Shown piece after piece: positions 24,569-39,028 of a stretch of 64,000 bases of DNA. Below the pieces are notes generated by a model, which saw only the letters and a program-made list of their open reading frames with translations, did no database searches and was not told the origin of the DNA. A program made the position numbers and the translations under genes. How positions within the stretch are numbered: the stretch's first letter is position 1; the number at the start of each line of letters is the position of its first letter. This stretch comes from Glebionis coronaria (Eukaryota > Streptophyta > Magnoliopsida > Asterales > Asteraceae): contig CM046875.1 in NCBI GenBank assembly GCA_025667525.1, forward strand, positions 529,567,079-529,631,078, in the 5' to 3' direction.

Positions 24569-24680
24569 TAATAAGTGAACTATTTTTTTTTGAACGGTAA
24601 TTTATTTTTACAACTCACACAAACTATCTCATATGTCTCCACCGAGACTTGAACCCACAACCTTTAGGTTAGAGGGCCAC
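24569..24680 (-). mobile_element. tRNA-derived SINE, tail half (box B and poly-A)
   Basis: Read on the minus strand, this half carries a box-B-like GGGTTCAAGTCTCGG (about 24642-24656) and ends in an A tract (24583-24591 as T on +), flanked by the target duplication TAATAAGTGAACTA (24569-24582). The other half lies 18.9 kb away at 43581-43610 with an identical duplication. The SINE body is about 128 bp, transcribed by Pol III when intact. It was split by the LTR element at 24681. Confidence 0.85.
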
Positions 24681-25868
24681 TGTCACACCCCACCATGGCG
24701 GAATATGGGGCACGGCGTTTGGATATCATCAAAACAATAGCGTGTCTATAGAGATAACTAAATGATATAAGAAATGTCACAAAATGGTGACACAAATGTC
24801 ATGACAATATCTCAACAATGCAGGAGTCTAGGTAAGTAGGTAACAGTCCTACCTCTTACCCAAGACAAACAAATAACACAAACAAATCAAACATATAGGT
24901 GCCAATAGTATCACTTATAAAACAAGCAAAAGAATCTATGAAGGAATGAGGTTCTCCTTCTAAATGCATTCCTACGCAACTCCAAATCCTAGCCACTCAA
25001 GTTCTCACGCTTAACCATAATATCACCTGAAAGAGACACTAAAATACGTCAACATAAAGTTGGTGAGAGTCATAGGTTTAGACTCAAACGCCAAAACCAA
25101 ACCATAAGCTGTGAAAAATAACCAAATCTAGGAAACATATGGACAGTGTGATACAAACATGCATTAACAACTAATATTCAAGATTAAACAACCAAACCAA
25201 ATCCAAATCCAAATCCAAATTCAAGGCTCCCAGCCTTACCAACACCATACTCCTATATGCGTCCAAACACCTATGAACCAATCCCAAGGCCCCGCCTTGC
25301 CAATATCCCATTGGTACCAAGTCAAAACATAAACAATCAAGAATCAACTAGCAGTTAATCACATAAGTATGCACACACAAGTCCATCACCAAACACAAAA
25401 CATTCACAGCATAATTTATAAATATCAAAACAGTGACTCTTCCATCCCATCTGGAAGTCATAAACATTAGTAAACATGGGACTATGAAACTCACCTGATT
25501 GAGCTTCTCCAAAAGTCCTCGCACTAGCAAAAAGCTAACAAACCAAAAACACATAATCAAAACATGAACCAACCACTGAAACGACTCATCAACCTATGAT
25601 GGACATCTAACCTCCTCCTATATAAATACCTTATTTATATGCTCTAAGCATCTCATTACACCCCTCTATAAAGCCCTTAACTCATTATACTTCATAACCA
25701 GTCCCGTTAACATTTTACCCAAAATAGTCCCGATTTTAGGTCTCCAAACTATAAGCCAAACGCCCACTTAAACATACCCATGATCTCTGTAAAGGGAATA
25801 TTTATTCCATTACATATGTTAACTAACACCTCCCATTTGCCCCAACCTTAAAGCTACTGTTAAGGCCC

Positions 25869-26014
<146 letters not shown>

Positions 26015-26327
26015 CTTTTGTCATTCCAGATTTACTGATTTTAAACATACAAAAAGTTTGTTATGATTAGGGGGTCTTACCCTAACCCATAATCTTAGCC
26101 CCAATGCAGATACTTCCTATAATATATAAACCATCTCTCATGTTCGTTTGAATGTACCAATGCAACCCTAAGTACCCCAAACAACCCAAAACTTAAAAAG
26201 AAAACAGGCTGACTTCAAAACTGTTTTGACCTCTGACTGTTGTAACCTGTTTTTGACCCACTTCCCGACTTCCAATTTAGTTCTCGTTTCTTGCATTGGA
26301 AAGCCACTTCAATTACCTTTTCAGGGA

Positions 26328-27090
26328 TAGGGCTGAGCATCGGGCTAAAACCGACCTGTCCCGACCCGTCCCGACTCAAACCGAAACCGAATAAAGTCGA
26401 AATGCAGGACCGAAACCAAACCGACTAGTACTCGGTCGATTCGGTCGGTTTCGGTATACTTCGGTCTCGGTTTCGGTATTAGCCCGTATTAGCCCGTATG
26501 TTCTGATAAGATACAGCAACAATTTATCTTGACATGTTGTCGTATTGAGAACATACAACAACAATTAAGGTAATTTATCTTGACATGTTGCCGTCCTTTT
26601 AGAAAGGGGTAGAATGGTAAATATGGTGTCTTCACCATCATCTTCTTTCTTTCTTGTTTTGTTGTTCATCTTGATATCTCATTCATCAGAATATCAATCT
26701 TAGTCTTCATAATTTGTATCACAAATCGATTTGTAAAACAACATTGTTGTTCATCCTCTTTATCATACCATCATAAACATGGATACGGTTAAGCTTGTTT
26801 ATAAGATGGATAGAGAGAGGAAGAGAAGTGGGTTGAGGATAAGATGGATAGAGAAGAGAGGATAAGATGGACAGGTGATTATTAAATATCTTGGGGCTAT
26901 TTCAAATAATTCGGGTTATCTCGGGCCAGCCGGGTTATAATCGGTTTTTGTACCGAACCGGCCCGAAACCGAGAATTACACATTTTACAAACCGAGTACC
27001 GAACCGAATAAGTCGGTTTCGGTTTCGGTTCACTCGGTTTTTTGGTTTCGGTCGGGCCTAGTCGGTTTCGGTCGGGCCTGCTCAGCCCTA
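26328..27090. mobile_element. Non-autonomous hAT-type element (MITE), 763 bp
   Basis: The ends are TAGGGCTGAGCA and its reverse complement TGCTCAGCCCTA, flanked by the 8-bp duplication TTCAGGGA (26320-26327 and 27091-27098). The other LTR of the same retrotransposon has a single uninterrupted TTCAGGGATACTTGG at 42541, so the empty site is in the same window. Near both ends it carries repeated CCGAAACCGA / TCGGTTTCGG words. It has no transposase ORF. Confidence 0.92.
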
Positions 27091-28123
27091 TTCAGGGATA
27101 CTTGGATCGCAAAATAAGAGTTTTTAGAACTCCCGATATGATCCACACAATTGACTCAAAATTCTGCCCAGTTTTTAAAAACGGGTTTAATTAAATTAAC
27201 CTCATTAATTACCCATAACCCCACCAATTACAAGCCCTAAACCATCCAATCATTATGAAATCATTAAAATACAGATTTTTATTTAATCCCTAACCTAAAT
27301 CCATCATAAGATGATTATATAAACATTAAAAACAATTTAAATTAAAAAGGGATTATGAAGGTTTTACCTTAAGATTTATGGAAGATGAAAAAAATACTGA
27401 AACCCTAAAAAACTCTATAAACCGTCGGCTATAGAACTCCAGGAGAAAAAATATTAATGTGTTTGATTGTGAATAAAACTTTTTATATAGGGCATGGGTG
27501 AATCGTAGTCCAACTCATAGCCCACTTTCCTTTTTTTTCCTTTTTTCTTTCTTATCTTGCGTCCAAACCGACCCACACCCTCCCTTATTTCATTTTTTTT
27601 AATTTTATTATTAATTAATATCTTATTAATATTACCTTAATTTTCCTTAATTTATTTCAGCTCCTAAAGCCTCCAAAACCTCAAAACCGTAAAACTAGTC
27701 AAATTTACTCGTTTTACCGTAAAAGACGTAAAATATACACTTTTATAAAAAATCTCAAATTTTGAAATAAACTTTATAACTAAGTCCTAAATGACTTAAA
27801 ACCATCCCAAAAAATATTCATATGACTAAATACCTCATCCGAGACCTCAAAATGCTAAACCATAAATCGTAAAAATACGATTTTCTATAATACATATACG
27901 TATACATAAAACCACTAAATAACACCATCTCAGTTCATAGTCACTACCATGTGAGCTCATGAACATGAAATCATCACACATCGTTTCAATCACAAGGTAC
28001 CCCGTACCGGAAACGATATCCAAACCACAATCTATACACACCAATTAGCACATAAACACGTAAAGACACGTAACTAGCACAAAATAAAACTAAGTGACGA
28101 ACCTCAAAACCACGGTTTTCACA

Positions 28124-28137
28124 TCACTCCCTCCTAA
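28124..28137 (-). other. Polypurine tract of element C
   Basis: On the minus strand TTAGGAGGGAGTGA is directly followed by the LTR start TGTGAAAACC. This marks the internal side of the 3' LTR. Confidence 0.75.
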
Positions 28138-28477
28138 TAGAAATCTCGTCCCGAGATATACTCCTTAGGATCAAACACACAAACAACAAATCACATGAGG
28201 ATACTTGTTCTAAACGAACTCCTCTCATTTCCATGTGAACTTTAGTTCAAGTCTCAAATTACCACATATCCTAACCAACAGTATTTAAATTCATTGCCAA
28301 ACTCTTGACCTCACAGTCAATAAATCTCACAAATGACTCTTTGATAAAACAAAGACTCTTATTAGCACAAATCCCGAATAACCGGACATGCAAATATGCA
28401 TTCTCAAACAACATTTACCAATCTTAATACATGAAATATATCATATATACCACTCATTTACCCCAGGTAATTCTATG

Positions 28478-28800
28478 CTCATAAGCTACTGGTCCGATCT
28501 TTCCAAAGATCATAAATGGACCTACAAAACTCTACATCAACTCTTCCATTTTACCAAATCATACCACCCGTTACTATGGGTGAAACTCCCTACATAACTT
28601 TGTCACTAAATCTAGTGGTTTCCTCCTTTTCTACATAGCATCCCTTGTTGCTCTCATTCTGTCCACAAACACCATTACCACATTAGTAGCCTCCTTTACC
28701 AATTTTAGTCCACAATGGGGACAACTCATCCTATCCTTTCATATAGTGCCTCAAATGGCATTTATCGACTTCCAGTATGATAACTTATCATTATGAAAAC
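28478..28800 (-). pseudogene. Integrase C-terminal remnant of element C
   Basis: On the minus strand the order PFEALYER, RMRATRDA, KRRKPLDLV, VGPF and KIGPVAYE can be followed through stops and shifts. It matches the end of chromovirus integrases, where these blocks precede the GPY/F region. A chromodomain would follow toward 28140, but it cannot be recognised. Many changes from G to A or C to T are implied. Confidence 0.65.
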
Positions 28801-29639
28801 TCAGCCATCGCTAAAGAGTTTCCTAACTCCCTCTAAATCAATCACTCATGCCCTCAGTGTAACTCCTAAGGTTGTATAAATATCTCACTTGCCTATTCTT
28901 TTCCAGTTAGCTGGATATACTCATATCTAATCATGTACATTAACTCCCTTTAGTCCGTACCCCAAACTACTTAAAAATTCCAATTTCCTTACAAAGGGAC
29001 CTATGACGGTCTTTCACATATCCATTAGTTCTTCCAATATAAATCAACTTACTATCTATACACATCATCAAAAGGACGATTATCTCAGTTAGTCCAAGCC
29101 CTTCGTCCCTATGGCACATCACACCTATAACTCCTCATCATTTGATTATCGATACTAAGCCTCCCAAACAATCAGTATAGGTCAGTGCCATTTCCTTTTC
29201 CACACTACGACAGTATTAGCCTGCGTTGTGCTTTATTCTACTCATTAAGCTCTACCAAAGTTTTTACCTTCGGTTCTTATCTCGACCTGTTTTATTCATG
29301 CTCCGCTTCTATACACACTTCCTTCTTCTTCCTCAACTCCTACCATACATCACGATGTGATGCTTCCCATCGTTTCTTCCCTTGCCATAATCCTTCATAA
29401 GGCATTCCATACATATTAGGCTAACTTTTACGCAACACCCTCTATTCCATCACATCCGTATGCAATCCTTCCAACTTCTCAACTACGTGACATCTCATTC
29501 CTCTTGAAATATGAGATGAATTAGTCAGTCTATCAACTATCACCCAACTCTCGTCGTACTTATTCCTCCACCCCATTATGTATCCCTTTCACCAACTTCG
29601 TCCTTACATCGCCCTTTCTAAGCTACTCCTATCTATGTA

Positions 29640-29791
29640 GGAAGTATAGTCTACGTCCCTTTTCTCCATATGATTGTCTAAGCCACGCAACATACATGTT
29701 GACGCGTTCTCTGCTTTAGACAACTCAACTCGTGAAACCTACATCCTTCATCCAAACCACCCTAATATGTCATCTATATAGTTCAAGTTCG
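29640..29791 (-). pseudogene. RT catalytic-site remnant of element C
   Basis: The minus-strand phrase YIDDILG keeps the two catalytic Asp residues of Ty3/gypsy RT. It is followed by ELSKAENAST and LRGLDNH, which fit the usual YSK-x-E-x(2)-H-x(2)-HLR stretch. Stops interrupt it before and after. Confidence 0.55.
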
Positions 29792-32700
29792 TCTCAGCTT
29801 CACTTCATTCTTCTTATTCCATGTCTCATCAACCATGCTTGCCTTTCCCAGATGGTACTTGGACTTGCAATTTTCTTTCATCCCTTAACTCCACCCATCA
29901 CCTTTTCCAAATGTTCAATCAAGATGATTAAATATATGTTGGAGACGTTCATGATCTGTATAGATCATTCTCTACGTCTCGTACCCCAAATGCCTCTAGT
30001 ATTCTAGGCAGATATTACAATCCAGCTCCACTAACTAAGTCTATCTAGTCATCTAAATGCCAACATTTTCCAAGTAGCTTCACTTGTTTTTCTCACAACC
30101 AGTTCTCCTACTCCCTCCTAATAGGGACAAACTAGAGTTTCATGTGATTCCATGTGGATCACACTCTCATCTTATACCCACATTAGTTTCCATTTGTCTA
30201 CTAAGCCATATTTTGAATTCTTATTCATATCTCATACTTCTACTTTGATCTTGCACCCAACATGAGGTACTTTCACTCATCATCTTCTAGGATTACTTGG
30301 TTCGCTCCTTCCATGGTTCTCCCTTATTCCTACACTATCCCGTCCAACAAAAAATCCATACTTCATTCATCAAATTTATGGAAATCACTAGTGCATTGGA
30401 TAATGCATAGCTGTCTCTTCCAAAGATCTTTCATAACACCTTCACAAAACCGACTCTCTAATCACTTCTCCATGAAACTTATACAGCTCAGCTCTTTGTA
30501 GCTCCACTCCGATACTCGATCTGCCCTTCTTCGTCACGAACCATACGTAAATTTCTCATCATAGTGCTTGTCACCTTTCCAGTCCTTGCAACTTTTGTGA
30601 CTCCTCTGAAATCTCTTGCATCCTTCTTGCAGCCGACACGTAGTCCTTTCAGCTCCTTGCTTCGCGATGTAGCTCTTTACACACTCCTTCTCGTCTCCAT
30701 GATGTTACCTAGGAACTTCACACTACCAGTAGCTTCTAACTTCAACTCATCTACTACAATATTTCTAAAAGTACTTCAACCCCTCAATGGCTCACTCTTC
30801 CTTACTTGTTGTACTTCACCGTTAATTAGCCTCCTACCAATCATTCTTTTACATTCCTGTTTTCCCTTCACGTGTCTACTACTACCTTGCCTCTATAACT
30901 ATACCAATCCCTTGTGTGTTATTTGCCCAATCTTTAGTAGAAAATTTCTACTCTACCCTCACATCCGCTGGTACTTTCATCGATCTCCTAATGTTACATC
31001 AACCAACTTCTAATAGCATGACGTCTCGTTCTCACGACCAGTCAAATAACTTTACTTACTCCCTTATTCCCGTAACCAATCTAAGTTCTAAGAGTCTACA
31101 AATCTTAATCACTCCTTCAACACAACCCTTAAACCAAAACACATCTCTCCATTATAGTATCTAACCATAAGTAATACTACCCAACTCTATCCTCTCATCC
31201 TAATGTTCCCACAACCGCATAAATAAATCAACCATGACGTGTAACCCAAAGAATTCCAAACAATCATGTCCCAAAATAAAATATAGGGTAAAACGAACCC
31301 TAGCCAAAACAACTGAAAACAAAACAATGTAATCCGAAAGATCAATGGAGGGTGCCAACAACGAAAAATTAGACTCGTCACGATTAGTATTACCAAATTT
31401 CGATACATTAGAAAATTTTAAACTTTCGCCCCATTTAGTTACTCCTCATAAGAGCCAAACTTCAATACTACCAAAATCAATCATACTCATTTTTAATCAA
31501 TAACTCATCCGTTTATCTTCATCATTTATCCAGATATCAACTAGTTAGTATACTACAATCTTATTCTAACCATTATCTTATTTACCCATATTAAACTTAT
31601 TTCACTTGTTATTATGAAATCAATACATGTTTATAAAATACAGTGTTTTATTTTCATTTAATTCTATATTATTATTATTATTTTATAAAATCCATTTAGG
31701 CTAGTTATAACTAAACTACTACACGTTTACAAGGTGTGAATGTTATTATTATCGTTACTATAATAAAATCTCCCTTTTACTCTTGCCGTCTAGTTAAATA
31801 CTTCTAAAATTTTAATTACACTTAAGAAAATTTTTGTAAAATTTCTTTACCCCTTTAAAATGTATTATCACATGTTACATAGAAAACTAATCCAATTATT
31901 TTCAAGACAATTTTTTTATAGCTTACTACCACAAACTTAAAAAAATATGTAAGTCACGATATCATACCATACACTTACAAATTTTTTTTCAAAAACCGTT
32001 TTCCTATAATCAGCCACACTTATTTGTAAGGAAATTTAGTGGTTCTCAATAATGAAATACATACCCGAATGTAGACACACATCAAAAGACTCAAAACGTC
32101 GTTAGAACTCCATCAAACTCCAGCACCATAAAACACGAGCAAACACAAGGTACGTTCAAGTTATAATAACTACTGAACGACCATATATCATAACTTAACA
32201 CATAGTAGTATATATACATCTGCATATATATACCTATTAAATCTCCCAAAACATACTCGTTATCATACATATTAAGTCAATCGATCGCGTCATACACTCG
32301 TTTTTCCATACGAGTAATCACCTTCTCACCATCTCACCATGCCACAACAAGGCACAAAACCCATTACCAAAACCAACCCATATCGTGTGACCTCATAATC
32401 ACACAACACGACTATAACTCAAAACATATAACACACTAAAAAATAGCCATATCGTAGGCAGCCGTTACATAAACCCATATATTATAAATATACCCAAAAT
32501 CCACATCTCATCATACACAAGCATGTACTAACCCTCTTTCGTGCAATCATACTTAGGAACCCATTGAAGTTGTGGTACTTGTATAACTATGTTAGCCACC
32601 ATACTTATACAATTACCCTTTTCCCAATGCACTCCCTCCTATGATGACACTTATAAGAATTAATACAACATGTAACACATAAATCCATCAACTCACCTAA

Positions 32701-33293
32701 GCACATAACCACATAAACAATAAGGTCTAAAACTCCAACTATTTAAATAACATAGTCAAACTTCTTGAAATACATAAATCCATAGTCTAGCTAAAACAGC
32801 ATAGACTAAATCCAAAACGAAAACATAATCAGTTATAAGTCATGTCGCCCATAAGAGTGGAAACAGCTTAAAATCCTTCATATCCACCTACTCCTACTAA
32901 CTCGAACCACCACAAGATTCTTAGGGAACATGACTTAAACATTAAAAGGAAAATAATATCCCTCAGGTACATAAAATAACTCAACAAAAGATAGAAACTA
33001 CCATGTACCAAATTATGTACTATAATGTACATTTTAAGCAAAATACAACAATGACTAGCATGGACGATTATGGTTCAACCCGCACTAGTCACAACCCGAA
33101 AAGAAAATAACATGTGGCTAAGTATGAACTTACTATGGTTCAATTCATACTAGTCAAACATCACAATAAATAACATCCAAACACATCAATTATAATATAA
33201 TGCACACATACTCCTATGACGCCTATATGTAGGGACCCTTAAGCTATAGACTAGGCTACACGACTAGGCAACCTAATTCTCTATAACCATTGT

Positions 33294-33304
33294 CTCTGAT
33301 ACCA
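33294..33304 (-). other. Primer binding site of element C, initiator-Met tRNA type
   Basis: On the minus strand TGGTATCAGAG lies three bases inside the 5' LTR (LTR edge at 33308). This is the standard initiator methionyl-tRNA primer site and fixes the element's orientation. Confidence 0.9.
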
Positions 33305-33307
33305 TTC

Positions 33308-34410
<1,103 letters not shown>

Positions 34411-35944
34411 TTACATTATATATAACAGGAGGGAAATGCCACATAAGCATGTTATTAATCCACGTCATCATTTTTGTTTAATTTTTTTTTAATTTTAATT
34501 TCCGTTTTTTTTGCCGTATGATCCATAATTCATTAATTTTCAGAAAATGCTTTAAAAATATCCAACCAAGATTCGAACTTGAGTCTTGCAGCATAATACA
34601 TAAAGCCTCAACCACTGCACCAGACCAATTGTTTTGATATCCAACTCAAGAATCAACTTCTTATACGCCCGTAAACATTTATCAGTTTCAATAATCCCTA
34701 TAGCCATATTAATAACAAATTCAATTAGAGAAAAAACCCTAATCGTATTAAAGAAAAACCAGGCCTCCTTTTCTTACACCCCCTTATCATGAACTGTGTT
34801 ATAATTTTCGCATTCCAGTTTGGGTCTTCTTTGTTTTTTTTAAGGTATATGCCTTTTCTTCTCAAAACCCTAATGCAACAGTGTTATTCTTTTGATTTTC
34901 TGTATATATATGTTTGTTTTGTTGGTAGATATTGTATATATTGTGTTATCATGGATGATGATAAGCAACTTTAATGCAATATCCAACCTCATTCAGTTTG
35001 AGTTTTCGATGAAGTTATCATTCAGGCTTGGTTCACATTTGAGCAGGTGAGTATTTACCTGTGATTTAGAGTGTATCTGGATTTTAGTTTTACAATTCAG
35101 TATCTAATTATTCTGATTTTACATATTGAATGTATAACTTTAAGCGAGCAAAAATTAAACTAGAATTTAAAAATTTATCGTGATCATTGTTCAATTTTAA
35201 TTTAAAGGTCGGTGATATTGAGTGGTTGTTTTAATGAATGATGAATTTGAATGCTGTAGGGAATAAGGGACCAGTGTTTGTTATAATAAAACCATGCCTA
35301 TCAAAACAAACATGCAATGGGCAAGGTTACCGACTTTAACATGTTTGTAACAAGTGATGCATCCTAAATCCTAATTACTAGGATATTATTGTTTTTCTGA
35401 TCATATTACATGTATTCGCTAATTCTAAGACATCTACAGATAGAAAGAATACTATTGAAATTTAAGAATCAGATAGTTTCATTCTGCATAACTTCTGCTT
35501 CGTTTTGCTGACTTTGGAATTTGGACTTTGGAGTGCTTCATCGCAATGAAGCCAGTTGTGGACTTTGGTTAGATGTCATCTTGAGGTAACATGATAATTG
35601 TACATAATGAATCTTAATTATGTAAGAGAATTGGCACGTAATGAAGCAACCCTTAATTTAACAACATTCATTATTAGGCATGCATGGCTAATCTTTCGAC
35701 TTGTCTGATATTTTATAGGTTGCATGTTAATTGCCAAAGAGAACAAAGGATTGAAATTAAAGATCATCTTGCTCACAATACGTACTTTTATCATATTGTA
35801 TATTGAGTAATAAAGATTCCAAGATGTAGTGGGACAAACGTTGATCACGTCGCCGATTTTCTTAAAATCCCAACCGTTGATCACGTCACCGGTTTTCTTA
35901 AAATCACTGATCCTCAATTTGATACGTTTTTTTTATTAATAACA

Positions 35945-36034
35945 GGATTAGTAATTTCTTCGCATGTGTTAAACATGAACAGATTGATGACCGGGTCGAT
36001 CAGTATGTTTCGACAGATGTTAGACCGGATCGGA
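35945..36034 (+). pseudogene. Exon-like fragment in the Helitron, unknown
   Basis: After an intron-like AACAG, an open frame reads RISNFFACVKHEQIDDRVDQ followed by YVSTDVRPDRR. It looks like protein-coding sequence by composition, but I do not recognise it. Possible captured exon. Confidence 0.3.
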
Positions 36035-37516
36035 GGTAATGAGATATATAAATTTTAGTTGCTTTGTTCGGTTATCGATTTGTGAAACTGTACTTGTGAG
36101 TGAAACTGTGTGTACAGGGATTTTGGAGTGTCGTTGTCAGATATGTTGTGATATGTGCAAATACAAATTAGGAGAGAATAGTTGAAGCTGGTGGTTCCGT
36201 CCCTGTAGGCGCTCCTTGAAAGCGAATCTTTAACGAACCAATTTGCATAATAGCAGCTGGTCGCGTGCCATGAATCCTAGGTGCAGGTACATAGTGCATA
36301 TTTATGTATACACTTAACAACATTCATTATTAGGCATGGAATTAGCCCAAGCACCTCCTTATTGTTAATGTTTTGGATTAGAAAAAGTAGATAAAAGGTG
36401 CTAAGGTGGTTCATTTGCATAAATTCGAAGGTTTTGGGTTAGATGTAAGGTTCTGAAATTATTATAATTTTATATCAAATAAGTATTTTGAAACCTGCTA
36501 ATTGAAAACGTGAAGTTCGCTCCAAAATAAGTAGATAATCAGAAGTCTGAAATAGCCAAACACTCTTCGAACTGTAAATCTGCTTACTTTTAACATGCGG
36601 TGGTATTAATCAAGTGAGCTTCAAAATACAATATTGTAATTTGTTTCCTACTCGGCTATTGGTAAGTACTAAGTTTTCAAGGCTTTTTTACGATTTAAAT
36701 TTGTTAGTAACAAATGAGTATAGATGATAGATATAATGCAACTTACGTGGCATGTACACAATTGCTACTTAAGGAACTACCAAAGGTGAACAACATTCTC
36801 TACCCATGGTTGATCGTTCTAATACATTCACGATGTTACAACATTTAACATGAAACATTTCTCCTTGTCTAATGGGTGACGATTTCATTGAAATTGACTA
36901 ATTAAATGTGAAAAAATAAACGGGTCAAGCAGGTGGGATAACATGTCAAAACGGTTATCGAAGAAAAATAAACGATTTTTGGTCATTTTACAATACTGAG
37001 TTTTATTTATTTATTTTTTTACTTTGAATCACTGTAAATGCAACTAATCTGCTAAGAAATATATTTAACAGGTAAGCCCCATGGGATGGGTAAATTATAA
37101 TTGAGAAACTAATTGGGTTTGCAGATGTGAGTTCGTATGTCTGAAAATGTAGAAAAAGAAAATGTTTACCACACGTGATGATACTTGGTGCAAGTAGTAA
37201 GGTATCTCATGTTTCATTAATGTAATACTAGATGTATTCCAAACAAGATTTGTTCGTTTTAATCTACAGAAAATATTTGATACGCTAAATATGGTAAGAA
37301 GTAAAACGAATCCATATCGTGGTTGCAAATCTTGACATTGTGATTGTTGAGTCCAGATCCAAAACTAGAGAACTACATATCATGCCTGGTAAACTTAAAA
37401 TATTAACAGCCATTTATAGCTTAAAAATACTTAATATACAACTAACTGCTTTTGCTAAGTTCCATTTATAGAGGAAGTTAGTGCCGACGCTGCTCATTAT
37501 GGAAAGAAAAGCATAA

Positions 37517-37768
37517 CTGGAGACATCTACTAATCATTTTTTTGCTCAACTGAACCAGCATTACGGTTCACCACTTGCTGGTACAGGGAATTTAAATAAT
37601 AAATATATGAATCTTATGTATGGTCGTGGTATGCTGTATAAGAAAAAATTAGTGGAAATTTCTAGACTTTTGTCACAGCAAAAACAGGCTATGCAATTTG
37701 CTCCAACTTTTAGAAATACAGCGCGTGATATTATTTCTGATCAAATATGTTTCATCATTATTAGCTGA
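37517..37768 (+). pseudogene. Exon-like open frame in the Helitron, unknown
   Basis: About 83 codons without a stop and without a clear start. The frame includes FAQLNQHYGSPLAGTGNLNN, a Gly/Met/Tyr-rich stretch (MYGRGMLYKKK) and a Gln-rich helix-like part (ISRLLSQQKQAMQF). The balanced amino-acid use in AT-rich surroundings suggests a captured gene piece. No family is assigned. Confidence 0.35.
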
Positions 37769-38335
37769 GCTTAAGAACAAGCAATATATGTGATTTTCTT
37801 TGTGTTGTCGGCACGAAAAATCAGAAGCTCTAAATATACAGATTTTAAAGGGAAAAAAAGCATAGGAAAAGCGAAATCTATGAGGATATAAAGTAAGAAG
37901 ACTAACCGGTTGCTTTCAACCAACCTTGATGTTTCATGTACATTACTTAATACGAATACATAATATCACTAATCTACTATATGGTCTTTCTTCTATTCAG
38001 ATACGAAGGTAGAGAAGAATATGCTACATATTTCGATAAAAAAAAGTGGTATATATGATGTGGATAGTAAAGAAGAGAATGAAGGTTGGAACAGTCAAGA
38101 TTTTAACTATATGTTTTAAAAGGAGAATTTGTGCATCTGATTAGTTATTTGACTGCTAATATTTCAGCGCTTGAGTTTGATGCGAATGACTGAAAAGCTA
38201 TGAGGTTATTCACAAGATTATGAATTCTATGTTTATTTGCTTTTTTGCATCATTTATGTCATAGTCCTCGGACCTCATTCGACCTATGGAAACAACACTA
38301 ATACTGAACTTTGTGCTGCATACATCCGACTTCTA

Positions 38336-38518
38336 TCATACTGACCATGACCTGGCTGTGGCTGGTTGTGCTTGTGTTTGAGGCTGACTTACGTAGCCAC
38401 CAGTTTGAGGGATAGATTGTTCATAACGGGGCTGCCTGGAACATGTTGAGAATAGGAAGGCTGAACCAGAGGTCCACCATAAGCTTGATCTAGGGCACCT
38501 TGTAACCGTAACTTGCAT
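38336..38518 (-). pseudogene. Gln/Pro/Tyr-rich protein fragment in the Helitron
   Basis: On the minus strand one frame reads GALDQAYGGPLVQPSYSQ. After a frameshift it continues as RYEQSIPQTGGYVSQPQTQA. This is like the low-complexity C-terminal tails of plant KH-domain or other RNA-binding proteins, but composition alone cannot decide. It is opposite in orientation to the neighbouring fragments, which suggests several independent captures. Confidence 0.35.
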
Positions 38519-38872
38519 TATTTACATCAGTAGCAGCTTGAACGATCATGGTTCAGTATCTGACCCTCTTTGGCAAAGGGGAGGTTGCTTCAGCCGGTCA
38601 TGTTCATTTTTTCAGCTTTACGTAAGAGCCTATCCGTCATTAACATATTCAACAATACCCACAATTATTTCATATTTGAATTTGAATTATGCTGATTGCT
38701 AGGTGTTATATAGAAAGAAATCTGGTTTCTCACAGTTTCTAGCATTATGGAGAAGATTGTATATGGCCTCACTCTTCCGGGACACTTTCATTGGAATTAC
38801 TGATGCGGAACGAACCCCGTTTTCAGAGTTAATTATTTTAATAACCCTTAGCGTCTGTATAGGTCTGTGAAT

Positions 38873-39028
38873 ATGACCCGAAAGATTGGAGATTCGCTTA
38901 GAAGCCGAGCCATGGATGATTTCATGTTTTGGGGGTGGTCTGGTACATACTTCAGATTTGTGGGCCCTGCTTTTCCAGTTGACCAGACGAATAATGTTGA
39001 AAGATGCAAACTCATTAGAAAAGATAAG
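38873..39028 (+). pseudogene. Exon-like fragment ending at a splice donor, unknown
   Basis: The open frame begins MTRKIGDSLRSRAMDDFMFW and continues to ERCKLIRKDK, ending AAG|GTAACT at 39028. Composition is normal for a protein and the donor is good. Family not recognised. Confidence 0.35.

Larger units (their letters stand above)
28138..33293 (-). pseudogene. Eroded gag-pol of element C
   Basis: About 5.2 kb between primer site and polypurine tract with no long ORF on the coding (minus) strand. Family motifs can still be read in pieces. Protease-like ILGHDCLEFFG with downstream sense lies near 31180-31290. RT NLNYIDDILG is near 29762-29791 and continues into a SKAEN...LRGLDNH stretch. The integrase C-terminal part has PFEALYER near 28750-28773 and VGPF..., KIGPVAYE near 28478-28530. 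RT-to-integrase spacing is much shorter than normal, so about 1 kb or more of RNase H/integrase is probably deleted. The gag region (about 31400-33290) shows no recognisable motif. Confidence 0.72.

Noticed and set aside
29185..31164. Several plus-strand Ser/Leu/Pro-rich ORFs of 70-149 codons
   Set aside because: They are antisense shadows of the eroded gag-pol on the minus strand, whose integrase, RT and protease remnants can be read there.
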